DNA of 64,000 nt from Eucalyptus grandis (GCF_016545825.1 NC_052613.1:36646790-36710789), one strand, 5' to 3'; positions 1-12,813 are shown, counted from the first letter of the stretch. The notes: generated by a model not told the origin, from the sequence alone. Numbers and translations are program-made.

Positions 1-38
1 AAGCCCTCATGAGAAACAAGAGACATTAAGCAACTTAC

Positions 39-3000
39 ATATCTTCAGAGGCAACTAATGAAAACCATATTGGCTGATTTCTTCTGTTGTCTTTGCCACT
101 GGAAGCATCTAACAAGAGTTGTGCTGTGGTGCTCTCTTCAGATGCAGCTGCCTTCTTCGGACCTGTTGCACGCATCCTTTTACGCTTAACTGGTCCTGAC
201 AAAGTTATTGCCTTTTTGTCATCTTGGAATTTTGTTTTGAGTCCATGGTCCTTAGTTTTACTTTTAGGCAAATAAAGTCCACTTTTTGGAATATCTGGCA
301 GTTCTTCCTTGGGTTTCTTCTCCGGCACATGAGGCTCCCTATCAGGGGCACTAAGTGGCTCCAACTTCGGAAGAGAAAGCCCATGTGAACTTGGCTTGGA
401 AGATTTAGTTCTGTTAGCAGCCTCAACAAGACAATTGAGTGGTGTCCATAATTCGTATTTGTCTTCCATTTGTTGGAAACCATCCTTTGTGTCTTCAACA
501 GGTTTTTTCCGGTCATAAGGCTTGTCAGGAGATGACTCCTGTTGCAATTGAATTAGGATAAAGCATTTTCAATTATAAAAAGAAAAGAAGAAGAAGAAGA
601 AGAAGAAGAAGAAGAAGCATGCAATTTCTCTAATAAGTTCCCTTTTGACAAAGTATCTATGTGGTCAGTTGCTACAGACAATCAGCTTTTGCCTGTCTTT
701 ACCTGCCCTTTATTTGTTTTATTTGAAGAATCTGGTGAGCTCGATCCCACGGCACAATCACCTGTAGAATCTTCTTCTTTCTTATTTGGTTCCTCATAAG
801 CAAAACTGGGTGCTCGCGAACTCGCAGCTCTTCTCACGACTGATTTTGTTCGTCTGCCCGTTAAACCACTCTGGATCGACACCTTGGGTGCGCTGACCAC
901 CAAGGAAGATAACGATCTCTCCTTCCTTTTGGTTGGGAGGGGAACTGGAAGTATGATTTCAGGGGCCTCTATCTTTCTTCTTTTTAAAGGAAAAACTTTG
1001 GCCCTTATGTCTTGCAAATTGTGGTCCGGCCTGAATGTCATCAATCAACAAGCTTTAGTGAAAAGCTTTGGAATGTGGAGAGGCAGAAAGACAAAGGAAC
1101 AGGGAAAGACGCAGCGTATGCACGTCTATAGAAGACAAGTAACCTAAGTTTATCCACAGGAAGAAACCCGAGATCAATATTGCAGACTGGACAACAATCC
1201 ACTTCATCATCTGAAAGCTTCTCATAGATGCACTTCCTGCAAACTGTGGGGCAGTTGAAACCTCAATGCATCAGAAGCAAACTACAATTTGGCGAAAGTA
1301 TTCTACCAGAGAGACTTTAAGATTGTACTTGTCCATCTTGTGAAAGCATTTTTCCCTCCACTTTTAAGAAAAGAGGATGGGGAACAAGAGTTTGGTCATA
1401 TGTTATTGCCTGAGACATGATCAGAGAAGACAACAAAATGCAGAGGATGACATGCATTAGCGGTTCAAAAGAATATTTCTTCCCAAGAAAAGCTCCTAAA
1501 TGTAACAGGGGGTTTAACCAGACAGCAGTTAGATTATCCATTCAATGCAACTCAACTAAAATACTAGCTTTCCTCTTTAGTATTAGCTGCCTATGGTCGC
1601 ACTGCCAATAAAAAAATGTATGTCACGTAATTCTTTCATCTCAGCAGCATTCCTTAAAATTGATCCTCTACACATTCCTAGATAGCATATGGTGCCTAGA
1701 CCTTTTGGCTTCATCCTACCAAAGTAGGCATATAAACTACAGGAGATATTACTGCTCCTGAGCACTCTAAATGATCTAATTATCTGAAGAGATTATGTTT
1801 ACAGCAAGACATATGGAAACTGATGGGCGCAGGAATCCATGTTATATAGCTATTGAATCTTGTTTTTTGTAATTGCACCCTGTAAATAAATAGTTTATGA
1901 TGAGCATCAACTTCCTAAGATGGCTGACCATCTTGCTAAAATAAGAACCAAAGAAAAGTCCCCCTTGAATTTAGTCCACTATTAAAATCAAGATGAAAGA
2001 GCACAATACAGCTCAAACTTGACAAGAATTCAGAGTTGGCTGTCAGAGATAATCGATACAGAAAGTAGCGAAAGAAAATTTGCTTCCTACTAAAAAACAT
2101 AAAATAAGTGACGAGTTTTGTGGGACCATTGTGATAAATGACGAGTTAAAAGTGTAAAACTCCTAAGACCAAAACGTACATAACTAAAATTCTGGTGCAA
2201 ATAAGGAGCCTGGAATTAAACTCAGGACCAACTGCTTTGGTGCATTGTAAAACTTTGCAAGAAGTCAAAATTTCAATGTAAGAGTTCTATATTCCTTGCA
2301 TCTTTACGCTTATGTATACAAGTATACAAGAGAGGCGATTATATCATCCTAAAAACAAAACTCAAACATTCAAAATTCAAGCTGAAGCTATTGCACAATT
2401 CAAAACCAGAGGTTAGGATATTAAATCTCCTATCTTATGCAACCACAAGTAGATTCAATCTTTACACGATCTTCTTATTCCAATCTTTGCTGGTTGCAGA
2501 TCACTTTATAACCTTACAACCAGACGAGAAGCATCAGAAGAAAGACATTGGAAATAAATGACAACGAATTCAGATCCAATAAATAAATGTTTAAGTGCAC
2601 TAAGCAAAAATAAAAGGCTATGGTACTCAGATGAGATCAGTAATTCCACAAGGAGATCGCTGGTAGAAAACACAGAGCTGGGACATAACCATTTAGGGTA
2701 CTTTGAAGTGATAGTACTTGAAGCTGCGGAGACAAATAAAATAGTTTTCACTTGAAGCAGAGTATATTTTGCAGATCAAAGTAGGTGGTATCCCTAAGAC
2801 TGGCAACTTCTCCAATCCAAACTTCACCATCAGTCAATCAAACTAACCAACGACAGCTTCCATCTCTCATATGTTATTGGAAGGCATATAATTTTCCTTC
2901 CAAGGAAAACAATAATAGGTTTATAACACTCTATACTGGAGGAACCTCGAAGTGCACTTGCACTATTACTGCATTAAGAACTAGGAATTGAGAAGGAAAA

Positions 3001-3607
3001 AGAAAAAACCCACAATATCTAACAGCATTAGTCACAGAAAAGATTCTTTACCAACTACTGGATATATTTCTCCAGTTCAAGACTCATGCAATTCTAAGTT
3101 GAAGACAGAGTAGATCAATGCCACAGAGACGAATATCGAGAACTTTAAGACCCGCACGAGCCACACACACAGGGTCATTTGAGTAAAATAGATTTACGAA
3201 ATTCCTGCAGAAAGAATACTCCAACCTCTCTGTTTTATAGCCGATTATAGCGCACAGAACTTAAAACACGCTGAAGCAACATTAACTCGGTGCAAAAATC
3301 CAGAAGCTAAAAATGTCCAATCTTTAATGCCCCCATTTGACGACATCCCAAAGTGGCACAAACCCGGATCACGTAGAGACAGAACAAGAAGCCCCACCAT
3401 CGCATTCCCCAAAATTAGACCGAACCCAGATCAAAACCATCGTAAAAAACGCCATCAATCAGCTCAAAGTCGAAGAATTCCAAGGGACTTACACGTGTGG
3501 AGGCAGAGCGATATGGTGGTAGCTTCCTTCAACAGCTTATTACAAAGAGGGCATGTCATGCATGCCTTTATCGTCTCTCTCCTCAGTCTCACCATCTGAC
3601 CAGCCAT
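39..3607 (-). CDS. DRIP: DRIP-like RING E3 ubiquitin ligase, 5' part (C-terminal exon outside window)
   Basis: Exons read from splice sites on the minus strand: 3607-3493 (ATG at 3607-3605), 1243-1144, 1030-703 and 538-39; phases agree across all three junctions, and the donor after base 39 leads out of the window. Exons 1 and 2 together encode a C3HC4 RING finger: C19-x2-C22, C35-x-H37, C40-x2-C43 and C56-x2-C59, split by intron 1 just before the F of the HTFC motif. Exon 3 holds the family signatures RPDHNLQDIRAK and KRKERSLSSLVVS; exon 4 ends with the WFSLVAS motif that precedes the RAWUL-type C-terminal domain, which is off the left edge. In Arabidopsis, DRIP1 and DRIP2 are nuclear E3 ligases that ubiquitinate the drought factor DREB2A; that function here is inferred by homology. 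Intron 1 is long (2249 bp). The usual E of the ISECLHT motif is L here. About 347 residues are visible. Confidence 0.9.
586..617. repeat. (GAA)n microsatellite in DRIP intron 3
   Basis: About ten GAA units lie in the intron between exons 3 and 4 of the DRIP-like gene, close to the exon 4 acceptor. Read on the coding strand it is a TTC-rich tract and may serve as part of the polypyrimidine region. Confidence 0.8.
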
Positions 3608-4260
3608 TACTCCCCTCTCTCGCTCCCTCCCAAAAAAGGAAAAAAGACTCCGCCCCGTTATCCCCGCAGCATTCGACCAAGAACCGATTCACGAATCAAC
3701 CCACCGCAGCAACCACAGAAGGAGGAGCGGAAAAATCACGGCTTTAGGACCGAAACCCGGGAAGAGGAGCTGGGTTTTACGTAAAAAGAGGTGTGGATCT
3801 GAGGAAGTCAAAGGAATCGGGAGGTGGGTTCGGTCCGGTTTCGGGAGAGCCGAGGAAGGGAGGAAGAATTACGTGTTGGGGGGTTGTTGTTCCGGGGGAG
3901 ACGCAGCTTCGTGTTTCCACGAGTGATGGGAACAACAAGAAGGGCAGGAACAATAATAATAATATATAAAAAAATCAAAACAAAAGCAAAGAAAATGAAA
4001 AGAAAAAGGGGATTTCCTCGATGTTCTTGTGCCTGCGTACGCGTGCGTGGAGAAGAAACCATGCTTCGTGCGTTCCCACCTTCGACGAATTTCCACCCTC
4101 TTTTCGCGGATTCGTGTAGTAAAAACTGCCAAGAACCGGCACGCAGATAAAAAAAAAACAGGAAAGGCAACAAATCTCATAACCGCAATAGGAAGGGCCT
4201 TTCCAAGATCTTGTTTTTCCTTCGTTCTCTCTCTCTCTCTCTCTTCTTCTTTTTTTTTTT
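3608..4260 (-). promoter_or_regulatory. 5' flank and leader of the DRIP-like gene
   Basis: This is the region upstream of the ATG at 3607. It is less AT-rich than the DNA beyond it and carries a CT/T tract at about 4225-4260, which reads as GA/A on the coding strand and is common in plant 5' leaders. No clear TATA box could be chosen. Open frames here on both strands look like chance products of purine- and pyrimidine-rich sequence. Confidence 0.4.
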
Positions 4261-6679
4261 TACCCTTCCAAATGATTGAATGTTATGCTTATTTACTTCA
4301 ATGTGTTTTGTTTTATTTCTCGGGTAAACTAATTTGAGTTATGCTTTTTGAGGTCGAATGCAAGAATAATTAGAGACCTAGATAAGATGGTCGGTGGCAT
4401 GATTGTTGCATGTGATTATTGAATGAGGGTGCATTGAATCGTAATGGATAAATTACCGTTCATATATAATTTTGAATTGAGAATCGAAAAAAATTAAAGG
4501 ATGCTGAAAGGAAGGGTTAAGCTTTTTTATAGGAGGGCTTGTAGGAAGACTAATTCCATTGCTTCCAATTTGATTTAGATCAAAGTGGTCATCCAAATTT
4601 AAGTAACCAAACAAAAAGAAATTACAATGAAAAAAAAAAAAATTTTACATGCTTTCATGTCAGTGCAAAGCGCTAAAAGTACTTAGAAAAGCTTACTTAA
4701 ATTTATAATCAGCAATTTTATCAAAAATAAAATTTCTCACTTGAAAAAACATGTTCAAATTTCTCCTCTTGTTGAATTTGTTGTGGTCCCTTTTCGAACC
4801 CATTTCTAAAAAAAATTCTATTTTTCTTATTTTCAATCTTTCATTTTTTATGGCACTGCTTGGAAGCATGTATAAGTTTTCAGCATAAATTATTCATAAT
4901 TTTTTTACCCACTAATTAGAGATTGCAGTTGAAGTAAAATTTCCTCACTTAGAAATCGAAGAAAACATAGCCTTATCATCAAAAACTTACCCTTTGAAAA
5001 CCTCATAACATTTAATTTTCTAGTAGACATGTACGTGACAAGAACGTGGAATTGATTTTCTATAAATAACATGAAAACAAATTGCAATTGCCGTTTGGGG
5101 GACGAAAAGCCCAGTCGGTCCCAGACCCAAAAAAGGTCACATCAGATCTGATTTTGGGCCTGCTCTGCTCTATGCAGGGCCTAAACTCAGTTTGCTTACG
5201 TTAAGGAATCGTAGCTTATGGTGCCTCGTTTTTCTATCCTGTTTGGGATAAACATGTTCCAAAATTATTGTACCATGTCAAATTTGGAACCATTGACAAA
5301 GATTATTTTTCTTTTCTAATTTTGGAAAATTCATTTGAGTGTCTCACATATCTAAAAATAAAATTACATGATGTGACTTTTTAAGGGAATTCATTTTATA
5401 AATCAAAGGTTTCAAATTATCCATGGATTGATATCAGGGCATAAGAACTTCGTCATAAAAATTAGATAATGTCATAGTCATATCAACAAAAAATACATAA
5501 ATTAGTGTTTTAAGCACAAAAGAAAACCCGGGCCTAAAAATATTTACCAAATGACATTATTCAGAGTATAAACTTGTTCAGATTGAGAAATTAGGACTAA
5601 TTCATTCAAGAGGTTTAGAAAGAAAGTGGCATAACAAATAGAGGAATAAAATCGAGAAAATGGTGCAAGGCAGCTCGTCAACGGCCTTTATGTCCGCGGG
5701 CAAAACGTTGAATAGGATTTAATTTTTATTAAAACCATAATCTAATCTATCATTATCAAATTGTGTTTGATCGACCGTGGTTGCGCCATGTGGCGTAACA
5801 TGTGTGGGTAAGCCATAACGTAGCAGCGTTCACCAACAATGATTTGCCACGATCGATAAATTAAATTTACGACTAAATTCATGATTAAATTTGCACGATT
5901 AATAAATTTATAAATTGGCTGTTGGCAAGAGGGTTATGACCCCCAGCTAGGCCCTTGCTAGATCTAGGCATGGCCATTGCCCCTTGCCAGCTACAGGCGA
6001 GGCGAGGTGGCCCTCGTGTCCTCATTGGCTGAATGAAAGATAAAAAAGAGAAGAAAAAAAAGGATAAAAACTTTAAAAACATTAAAAAAAATATTCATGT
6101 TAACACGGACGATCCAAATAAGATGATCAGTAATTTTTAGCCAAAATTGATTGGACGAGTTCAATTTACAAAATTTGAAAATATTTATAATTAAATTAAT
6201 ATAATTGAAAGGTTTGGTACTAAATTAGTAATTTTAATAGATTTAAGACAATTTTTTATACTTTTCCTTACGAACAAGTTTATCATTGATCGAGCAAAGT
6301 ATGCACTATAAGATTGGTATACCTTTCGGAAGTAAAGAAAGAATTATTATTTCATTTTAACATGGTAATTGAAATATATTTAATTAAATAAACTCTGGAA
6401 AGTTGACAATATGATAAAGAAGACCATTAAGAAACTTATAATTCTAAGCCGAAAGAAAAATTAAATAAATAAATATTTAAGTGTATTCTTTGTCAGTAAT
6501 GGAATGGAGCTCCAGACGGTGATTCTTAAATTTAAGGCTAGGGCTAACTACTTGAAAGTCAACGTTGGCCGACTGTTGGGAAAAGCCATTGTGCTACAAA
6601 TATTGGTGAGCAGATGGTTTGAAATTGCTGAGGTTTGTGTTCTTCTGTATTTCTATTCTGTACGTTCCAAAAATCTAAA
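4261..6679. other. AT-rich intergenic DNA, no gene seen
   Basis: No supported coding sequence or RNA gene. At about 5900-6260 there is a short GC-rich core (runs such as GGCGAGGCGAGGTGG) followed by AT-rich sequence containing GACAATTTT. The same layout recurs near 61.7-62.15 kb and suggests a non-autonomous transposon, but I could not read its ends. Confidence 0.5.
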
Positions 6680-8742
6680 TTGGACTCTTTAATCATTTGA
6701 AAGCTAACCCGTTATCCCATTCTATTTCTTTGGTAGATGATATGAAAAAGAAAAAAACAATAAAAATGTTTCATTCGTATTCTTACATCCAACTTGAATG
6801 AAAATAATATAGGCACTATTTTGTACAGTTTAATGAAATTTACTTTGTTTATGTTATGAATCGTGATGGATTTATACATAGTTTGAAACATTTTTTTTAT
6901 CATATAATAGTTCTTCCTAGTTCTACAACGTAAAATTTATAAGAAAATAAGATGTTTAGAATTTGATTTGAGACTTTCAAAACATATCTCAGATTCTTTA
7001 CTTTCATTTATCAAAATTTTAACTTTTATATGCAAAAGAAAGGCTCCTCTCATTTATTACTTACCGAACTTTTAAAGTTTTATTTAGAAAAGAAACTCTC
7101 CGCTCGTTAAAGTAAATGCATTAAATGTCTAAAAGTCTATTTTAATACGATATATTAGATAGATTATAGATGCCTCTCCAAGAAACATAACTAGTGTTTG
7201 ATGACAAAATGCCAGTTAGTATATATCGACTTAGTTTAATTTCTTTCCTAATTATTTAACGCATTTTTATGTGTCCATGGAAACATGCCCATCTTTTACT
7301 TTCTTTTTTGTAGTTTGCTATTGTCGAGGCTTGCACCCCGGTCAACATCACCATCGGTAGGGATATAATCGAGGTTTTTTTTTTTTTTTTTTTTTTTTTC
7401 AGGTAGATTGGGTATGGTCGAGTTGACTCAAGCTGCCATAGTGCTGAATTCGAGCCCAACTCTGCTCGGTTTCTTGACGATAGAGTTGAAACTGCACTCA
7501 TTAAAATTTCTGCTTGAATTCAGCTTGACTGAAAAATCAAGACACTCGAGCTTGGCTCGAGTTCTACTCATTTATTAATGATTTATCGTGGAATTTGTAC
7601 TTGAGCTTTGTCTAGAAAACTCGAATAATGTGGGTGTATTAAAATATTTTTCAAAATTCAATTTAGCAAATTTGCTTTTCTAGTCAAATATTGATAAGTT
7701 TGAACTCGATTCGAAATCAAATGAGTTGATCTTGAATAATTATTGAGTAAAGCCTGAGCTACTCATGTATAATTTAGCTGGGACAATTTGTCTCGTTAAT
7801 TTTTTGTTATTTCCCAAAATTGCCGCAAATCCATATGGAAAGTCTCGAACTTGACTCAACATAATAACCAGGTATACACAACCTGTCATAGTACTTTTTA
7901 AAATAAACACATATCTCACGTTAAAAGTACAACAAACCGCATCAAATATGAAATTACACCAATTTATTCAAAACCCATGCATTGCAGGAGTCAACTTAGA
8001 TAAGCATAATTGGTCTAAGTGTAAAGAGGGTGTGGTTGGTAAATCTGCCATAGGGTAACCTTGAAGCATGATAGCATGATGGACGTGGCAACTGAATTAT
8101 CGTAATGCGTCGCTTCCAAGAAAAACTTATAAGGATATATATAGGGTACTTGTACCGCGAACGAGCATACGTAGTTAATGAGAAGATCCTTAGGCCTGCG
8201 AGCAAACTATAGTTCAAGAACTTGGCAAATTAGCCCCATAAGTTTGCAAGAGTGGGTGCCTAGGGCAACCTAGGTCGCATTGAAGAGGCATGAACGACTG
8301 TTTCTCAAAAATACAACTCTATGCTAAGGTGCAAGCTATAGGAGGGGCGACGCTTGCCCTAGTGCTCCAAGGTTAAGAGGAGTGATTCACTAAAAAGAAA
8401 AAAAAATTGAGTTACGTTCTGAATTGAAGTTCGAGTAAACGGCAGCTGTAACTAGAACAATCCAAATGTAGTGAAATTCCTTGTCAGGTAAGTTCTGCAA
8501 AATGTAATATTGAAAAGAATTTAAAAGCTAATGATCCTAAAATGAGAAGCCATGCTTGAAATTTCGTTACGGGCTGCCAAAATTATATAAGCAAATTTAA
8601 TTTAAATTTTAACTTGTGGATCTAATACTTAATCAACTTATAACTGGGGTTTGGGCAGTGCGACTCATTGATTGATTCTCACCTTTTCCTTTGGATAGTT
8701 ACGGCAAAAGGGCTTTTCTTCAGTTCGCAGAAGGATCTGGAC
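6680..8742. repeat. 3'-flank block of PR-4 unit A (duplicated)
   Basis: Several stretches here recur in the 3' flanks of other PR-4 units: 6690-6820 resembles 22675-22830; 7850-7990 resembles 17540-17650 and 23060-23165 (shared phrases such as AATTCAAAACCCATGCATT); 8530-8735 resembles 17700-17890 and 23230-23420. Bases about 7990-8525 have no counterpart in the other units, so they are either an insertion here or losses elsewhere. No gene is seen. Confidence 0.6.
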
Positions 8743-9595
8743 TAGGGGTGATCGGTTCCCGGTTCGGTCCGGTTCCAAGGTGGAACCAGGAACCGGACCG
8801 GGAGAATCGGTTCCCAATTTTGGGAACCGTGGACCGGACCGTTGGTCTTAGGACCGAGAACCGGACCAGACCATCGGTTCCGGTCCGGTCCGATCCGGTC
8901 CAAAAGAATTGGCATTTTATTTTTTTTCACTAAAGAATAACCATTCACTAAAGAATAATCATGCTCCGACATCGATCAATCAAATTCGGTTTCCGAGCAA
9001 TCTAATAAAACTACTCACACATGTTTCCACGTGCAAAATATTCAAACTTCATTTGTGTGAATATCAATAATAATTTATGTGTTTCATGCTTAATTTTAAG
9101 CATAAAACCCATGAACAAAGTGATTAAAGGTTGTGCTTAGCTTAGGTTTTATAGACAATCTCTTTTCCATACTTTGAAAGTTGAGTCGATATGAGACTTT
9201 TTAAGGCTTGAAGTGCCTTGTCGTTTGCAAGTGAGGGGAGCAAGAGAGAGAGTGTGAGCATGAGGAGAGTTTATTCTATAAATAAAGAGTAACAACAAGA
9301 GTTTTGGTGGTCTCTTGGTTGTTACCTAAATTGCAATTCCGATTGCAATAAGTTTCATATATAATATTAAATATTATATGTGTTTATATATTATATGAAT
9401 ATAAATTATATATAAAAAAATTCGGTCCGGTCGGTCCGGTTCCCACCTTGGAACTAGGAACCGGACCAACCGGCCGTCGGTTCCAAGATTAGGAACCGGG
9501 AACCGGACCGCCGACCATGGGAACCGCCCAAAACCGGCCGGTCCGGTCCGGTTCGGTCCGGTTCCGGTTCGGGCGGTTTCCGTTGCACACCCCTA
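8743..9595. mobile_element. 853-bp hAT-type non-autonomous transposon with perfect 8-bp TSD
   Basis: The element begins TAGGGGTGATCGG and ends GTTGCACACCCCTA, so the ends are inverted repeats of TAGGGGTG. It is flanked on both sides by the 8-bp direct repeat ATCTGGAC (8735-8742 and 9596-9603). An 8-bp target duplication with TAGGGGTG-like ends is typical of the hAT superfamily. The empty site survives in PR-4 unit D near 23410 (AAGGACCTGGAAATAG), which has one copy of the target. Both subterminal regions are packed with CCGGTCC/GGACCGG words in both orientations, giving strong potential to fold back. No transposase frame is present; open frames inside are products of the repeats. Confidence 0.92.
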
Positions 9596-9825
9596 ATCTG
9601 GACATAGTTCTCGTCATACCACACTCATCTCATCTATCTGATCATCCATTCACCGACCCAAAAAAAAAAAAAAAATCATTCATTCCGCAACATCATATTC
9701 ACGATAATAATTTCTTATTATTTCGTAATGATGGCTTCTATTACAGAAGAAGCGATCACTTATTTCTTAACAAAGCCTTATTTTTTCCAGGCACAAACAT
9801 ACGAAAGTTGGAAATCGTATGTGAT

Positions 9826-10399
9826 TCAGTCACCACAGTTAACGAACTGGTAGTTCACAGTGAGGTGTCCTTGGTTGTATCCGTTTCCGTCTGTGTCCAG
9901 TGGGCGGAAGATGGTGTTGTAGTCCAGATCGAGCCCTCCGTTGCTGCACTGGTCGACGATCCTTGCCGTAATTTGCGCATTGGTCCTAGTGTTTGTGATC
10001 TGCGTGCCGCGGAACTTGAGTTAATATTCCAATCTCTCACCTCTTTAAGAGTTGCTCGAAACGTATAGGAGGTCTTAAAAACAAAGTTACAGAGCAAAGA
10101 TAAAAGGACTGTTTGAAATCTCTGAAGTTTTCTCTTACCCTCAAGCATTTGCCACAAGCCTCTTGGCCACGAGGCCCGACCGGGCCGCAGAAGGCGGTCC
10201 ACCCATACTTCTTCCGCCAAGCCAGTGGCTTATTCGCGTCCCATGTTGCGCAGTAAGCACTGACGGCATTCAAGTTCCACCCGTTCTGGTCGGGGTTGTA
10301 GTAGTGATATGTTGCCCTAACATTGCTAGCGCTCTGAGCATTGACTGCGGAGATGGCAAGGCAAAGCAACAGTGCCAAACAAAGGCTAACTCTCTCCAT
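9826..10399 (-). CDS. PR4: PR-4 barwin-domain protein, copy A (intact)
   Basis: Two exons: 10399-10139 and 9999-9826, with GT donor after LR and AG acceptor before ITNT, giving 144 residues. A hydrophobic signal peptide (about residues 1-21, cleaved near VNA-QS) is followed by a complete barwin domain with the six expected cysteines at 50, 71, 82, 85, 105 and 142, which form three disulfides in the family. There is no N-terminal hevein chitin-binding domain, so this is a class II PR-4. Family members are secreted to apoplast or vacuole, are induced by pathogens and wounding, and several have RNase and antifungal activity; the activity of this copy is inferred. An in-frame ATG at 10447 is rejected as the start because it lies about 14 bp from the TATA box. 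An hAT element sits 230 bp beyond the stop codon. Confidence 0.95.
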
Positions 10400-10460
10400 G
10401 ATTTGCCCAAAAGAGTGGTTGTTTTTGCTGTGGAAGGAGGTGAGCAAGAAAGCATGGGAG

Positions 10461-10620
10461 ATTTATAGGAGATGAGGAATGGGAAATTAGGAAATTGCCC
10501 TTGTGAGATAGGATGAGGGATTTGACGATTTTGCTTGCGTATTGACTTGGAAGTTGACTGAAGGGGATAACTATGAGTGTTGTCCTTCTTCCTTGTTCTC
10601 AATGAACATCTCTTTTGACT
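10461..10620 (-). promoter_or_regulatory. Promoter of PR-4 copy A: TATA box and W-box cluster
   Basis: A TATA box (TATAAAT on the minus strand, 10467-10461) lies 62 bp before the ATG. Upstream, TTGAC words occur at 10522, 10542, 10554 and 10615 (read on the plus strand); three of the four are TTGACT, the core bound by WRKY factors. The TTGACTTGGAA-TTGACT pair recurs upstream of copies B and D, so it has been kept through duplication. WRKY control is an inference from the motifs and from known PR-gene regulation. Confidence 0.6.
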
Positions 10621-10719
10621 GAAGGGCTGTTTCCTTTTTCTTTTAATTTGTAAAATGAATAAGTAATTCAGGAGATATGAAGGTTTAGCTGGCCAGCACT
10701 TGAGTCGATTAAGAAATGC

Positions 10720-12250
10720 AATCAAATTAACACTGTAGAATGTTTGACCCTTGAGTCGATTAAGACTGAGAGTCAAAAAGGGGGAACTTGCTTTGAATTT
10801 TGTGGCGTCTCGGCACCAGAAAATGCAAATTGTTAGTCCGTCGGCCATTTCAGAATCTTCTCAAAGAAAATCTAAGCTTAAAGATCACATGAATGAGTGG
10901 CTTAAAATCAAAAGGACACCTCACATGGCATTGTCCCAAGTGAAGGACGACGAAAGTTCAGGACGAGGGAGATGGATCAAATATATGGTTGCAGAAATCC
11001 GTAGGAATTGAATAGTCAGAAAGTTTTGGTCAGTCAACTTTTGGATTTTCCTGGGTTTATTCCACGGAATCTTCGGATGACCTACAGTAGCATGATGCGG
11101 ATATGTTTGCATTGCAAAACATGATAAATTCCAGGAAATTATGTAATAATAACTTTTATCTACTTTGGAGTACTCTTTTGGAACCCGCGTGATGACCTCC
11201 ATATACTTCCCCATCTGCGTATAAAGTGGAAGGTAGAGGAACTGAAGTTGAGCCAATCTCCATGATTGTTGATCCGCCGGAGAGTGTTTTTTGAGTTGCT
11301 TATTGAGCGATAACAACATGAAGTATATAGGTGATTTGGAGATTTCATGGAAACTCAGGGTTGCTTCGTTGCTAAAATTGGATGAGTCAAGTTGAGAAGT
11401 GATGCATAGTGATCGGACAATTAAAGAACTAATTAGATTAGACAGGCAATTGCAATGCCCCGTGTTAATTCACCACGCACTTCAAATTTTTAGCATTGTC
11501 TCAGCTTCGGTGGCCTTCAATCCCTCAGAAAACTTCGATCTTGCCATTTACAACGAGGAAGAACGTAAGAGCTTCAGTCTGCTTTTGGCAGAGCAGATGA
11601 CATCTTGATCGTTCAAAGTGTGTCCTAATCAAATTTGGGGATGAAAAAAAGATGAAGATGAAGAGGAGAAGAAGAAAAAGAAAATGAGTTTGGTCGGATA
11701 TGGATTACTAAAATTTTACTGCTCAAACATGGGTCAATTTGAATTAAATGGGTTACTTTAGATTGAATCCATTTTCGAGCGACCCAATCCTGACCTTACT
11801 CATCCGTTTCACAAACAAACACGCAAAGCCTAATTTTTCATAAAACATGTTATTTTAGATTGAATCATTTTCGAGCTGGCCAAGCCTGACTTGACCCACT
11901 TGTCTGATAAATAGATATACAAAGCCTAATTGTTCACTCGAAAAGAAGAAACATAAGCCAAAAATCATGAAGAAAGTGGGCTGGCGGCTGCAAACTTGTA
12001 GCGAATCGGAATATGAGCCAATCGATGATGATGGAGAACGACCAACCTCTACAGAACCGGAAATAAATGAGTTTGGACCTTTTATACTCACTTATGATGA
12101 AATGCATGACATTCCTAAGAAAATGTTTGCTGAGTTGACAATTGTCTCTTAAAAGAATGAGATTAAATAGATATTTCCTTGGTTAAAAAATAGGATATTT
12201 TGCAAAAGAGAAGAAATTCAAGTTCTACAGAATAAAATAGATTCCACCAT
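10720..12250. repeat. Promoter-side repeat block, unit A
   Basis: This is the first of seven related blocks. The marker words AGAATGTTTGACC, GATTAAGACTGAGAGTC and CAGAATCTTCTCAAAGAAAA recur with changes near 15165, 18895, 21840, 24725, 31315 and 40505. A 61-codon plus-strand frame at 11967-12152 has a distantly similar, broken counterpart near 19970; I do not recognise it and do not call it a gene. Confidence 0.65.
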
Positions 12251-12489
12251 AGAAAATGCACGTCAATGCAAAATGACTATGCTTTTGAAAAGAAGAGGTT
12301 ATTAGATTATGCATTTTATTACTTATAGCATGATAACTTTTGTTAAATGCCCTGTTAAGGTGAGATACCGGGAAAAAAAATCCTTGGATAACTAAAGAAA
12401 TTCTCCCTTTGCTTCTGACAAAAAAAGAAAAAAGAAAAAGATCCAAATATGTGTCCATAGCGAAAAAGAAAGGAGTCTTTAATAGGTAC

Positions 12490-12770
12490 TTGAACAAAAG
12501 AAGCCGAAGAAATTGATCTTTGGGGAACGTTCGAATGAAAAGTCATTTGGCATATCAAACATTAAGCTTGGAACTCTCATCATCGAAGATGCGTCTTTAG
12601 TCAAAGGCTTAAATCACAACTTATTGAGCATTAGTGAACATTGTAATAAGGGAGTCGAAATTAGTTTTGAAGAAGGAAAATGCATTGGTTTGGACTTTGG
12701 TTAAGCAAAACAAAGGTCCCTGCAAGTTAAATAAGGATGTTTCCACTGACAAGAGAGCTCTACGGCTTTT

Positions 12771-12813
<43 letters not shown>

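Noticed and set aside
8691..8972. Open frames on both strands in the left end of the hAT element
   Set aside because: They are translations of GGTTCCGGTCC repeats and start or end in flanking array DNA.
10139..10447. Start of PR-4 copy A at the in-frame ATG at 10447
   Set aside because: It lies only about 14 bp downstream of the TATA box, would put a charged stretch before the signal peptide, and is not kept in copy D; the ATG at 10399 gives a standard signal peptide.
11967..12152. 61-codon plus-strand frame with acidic residues
   Set aside because: The counterpart in unit C is broken, no domain is recognisable, and the surroundings are repeat DNA.
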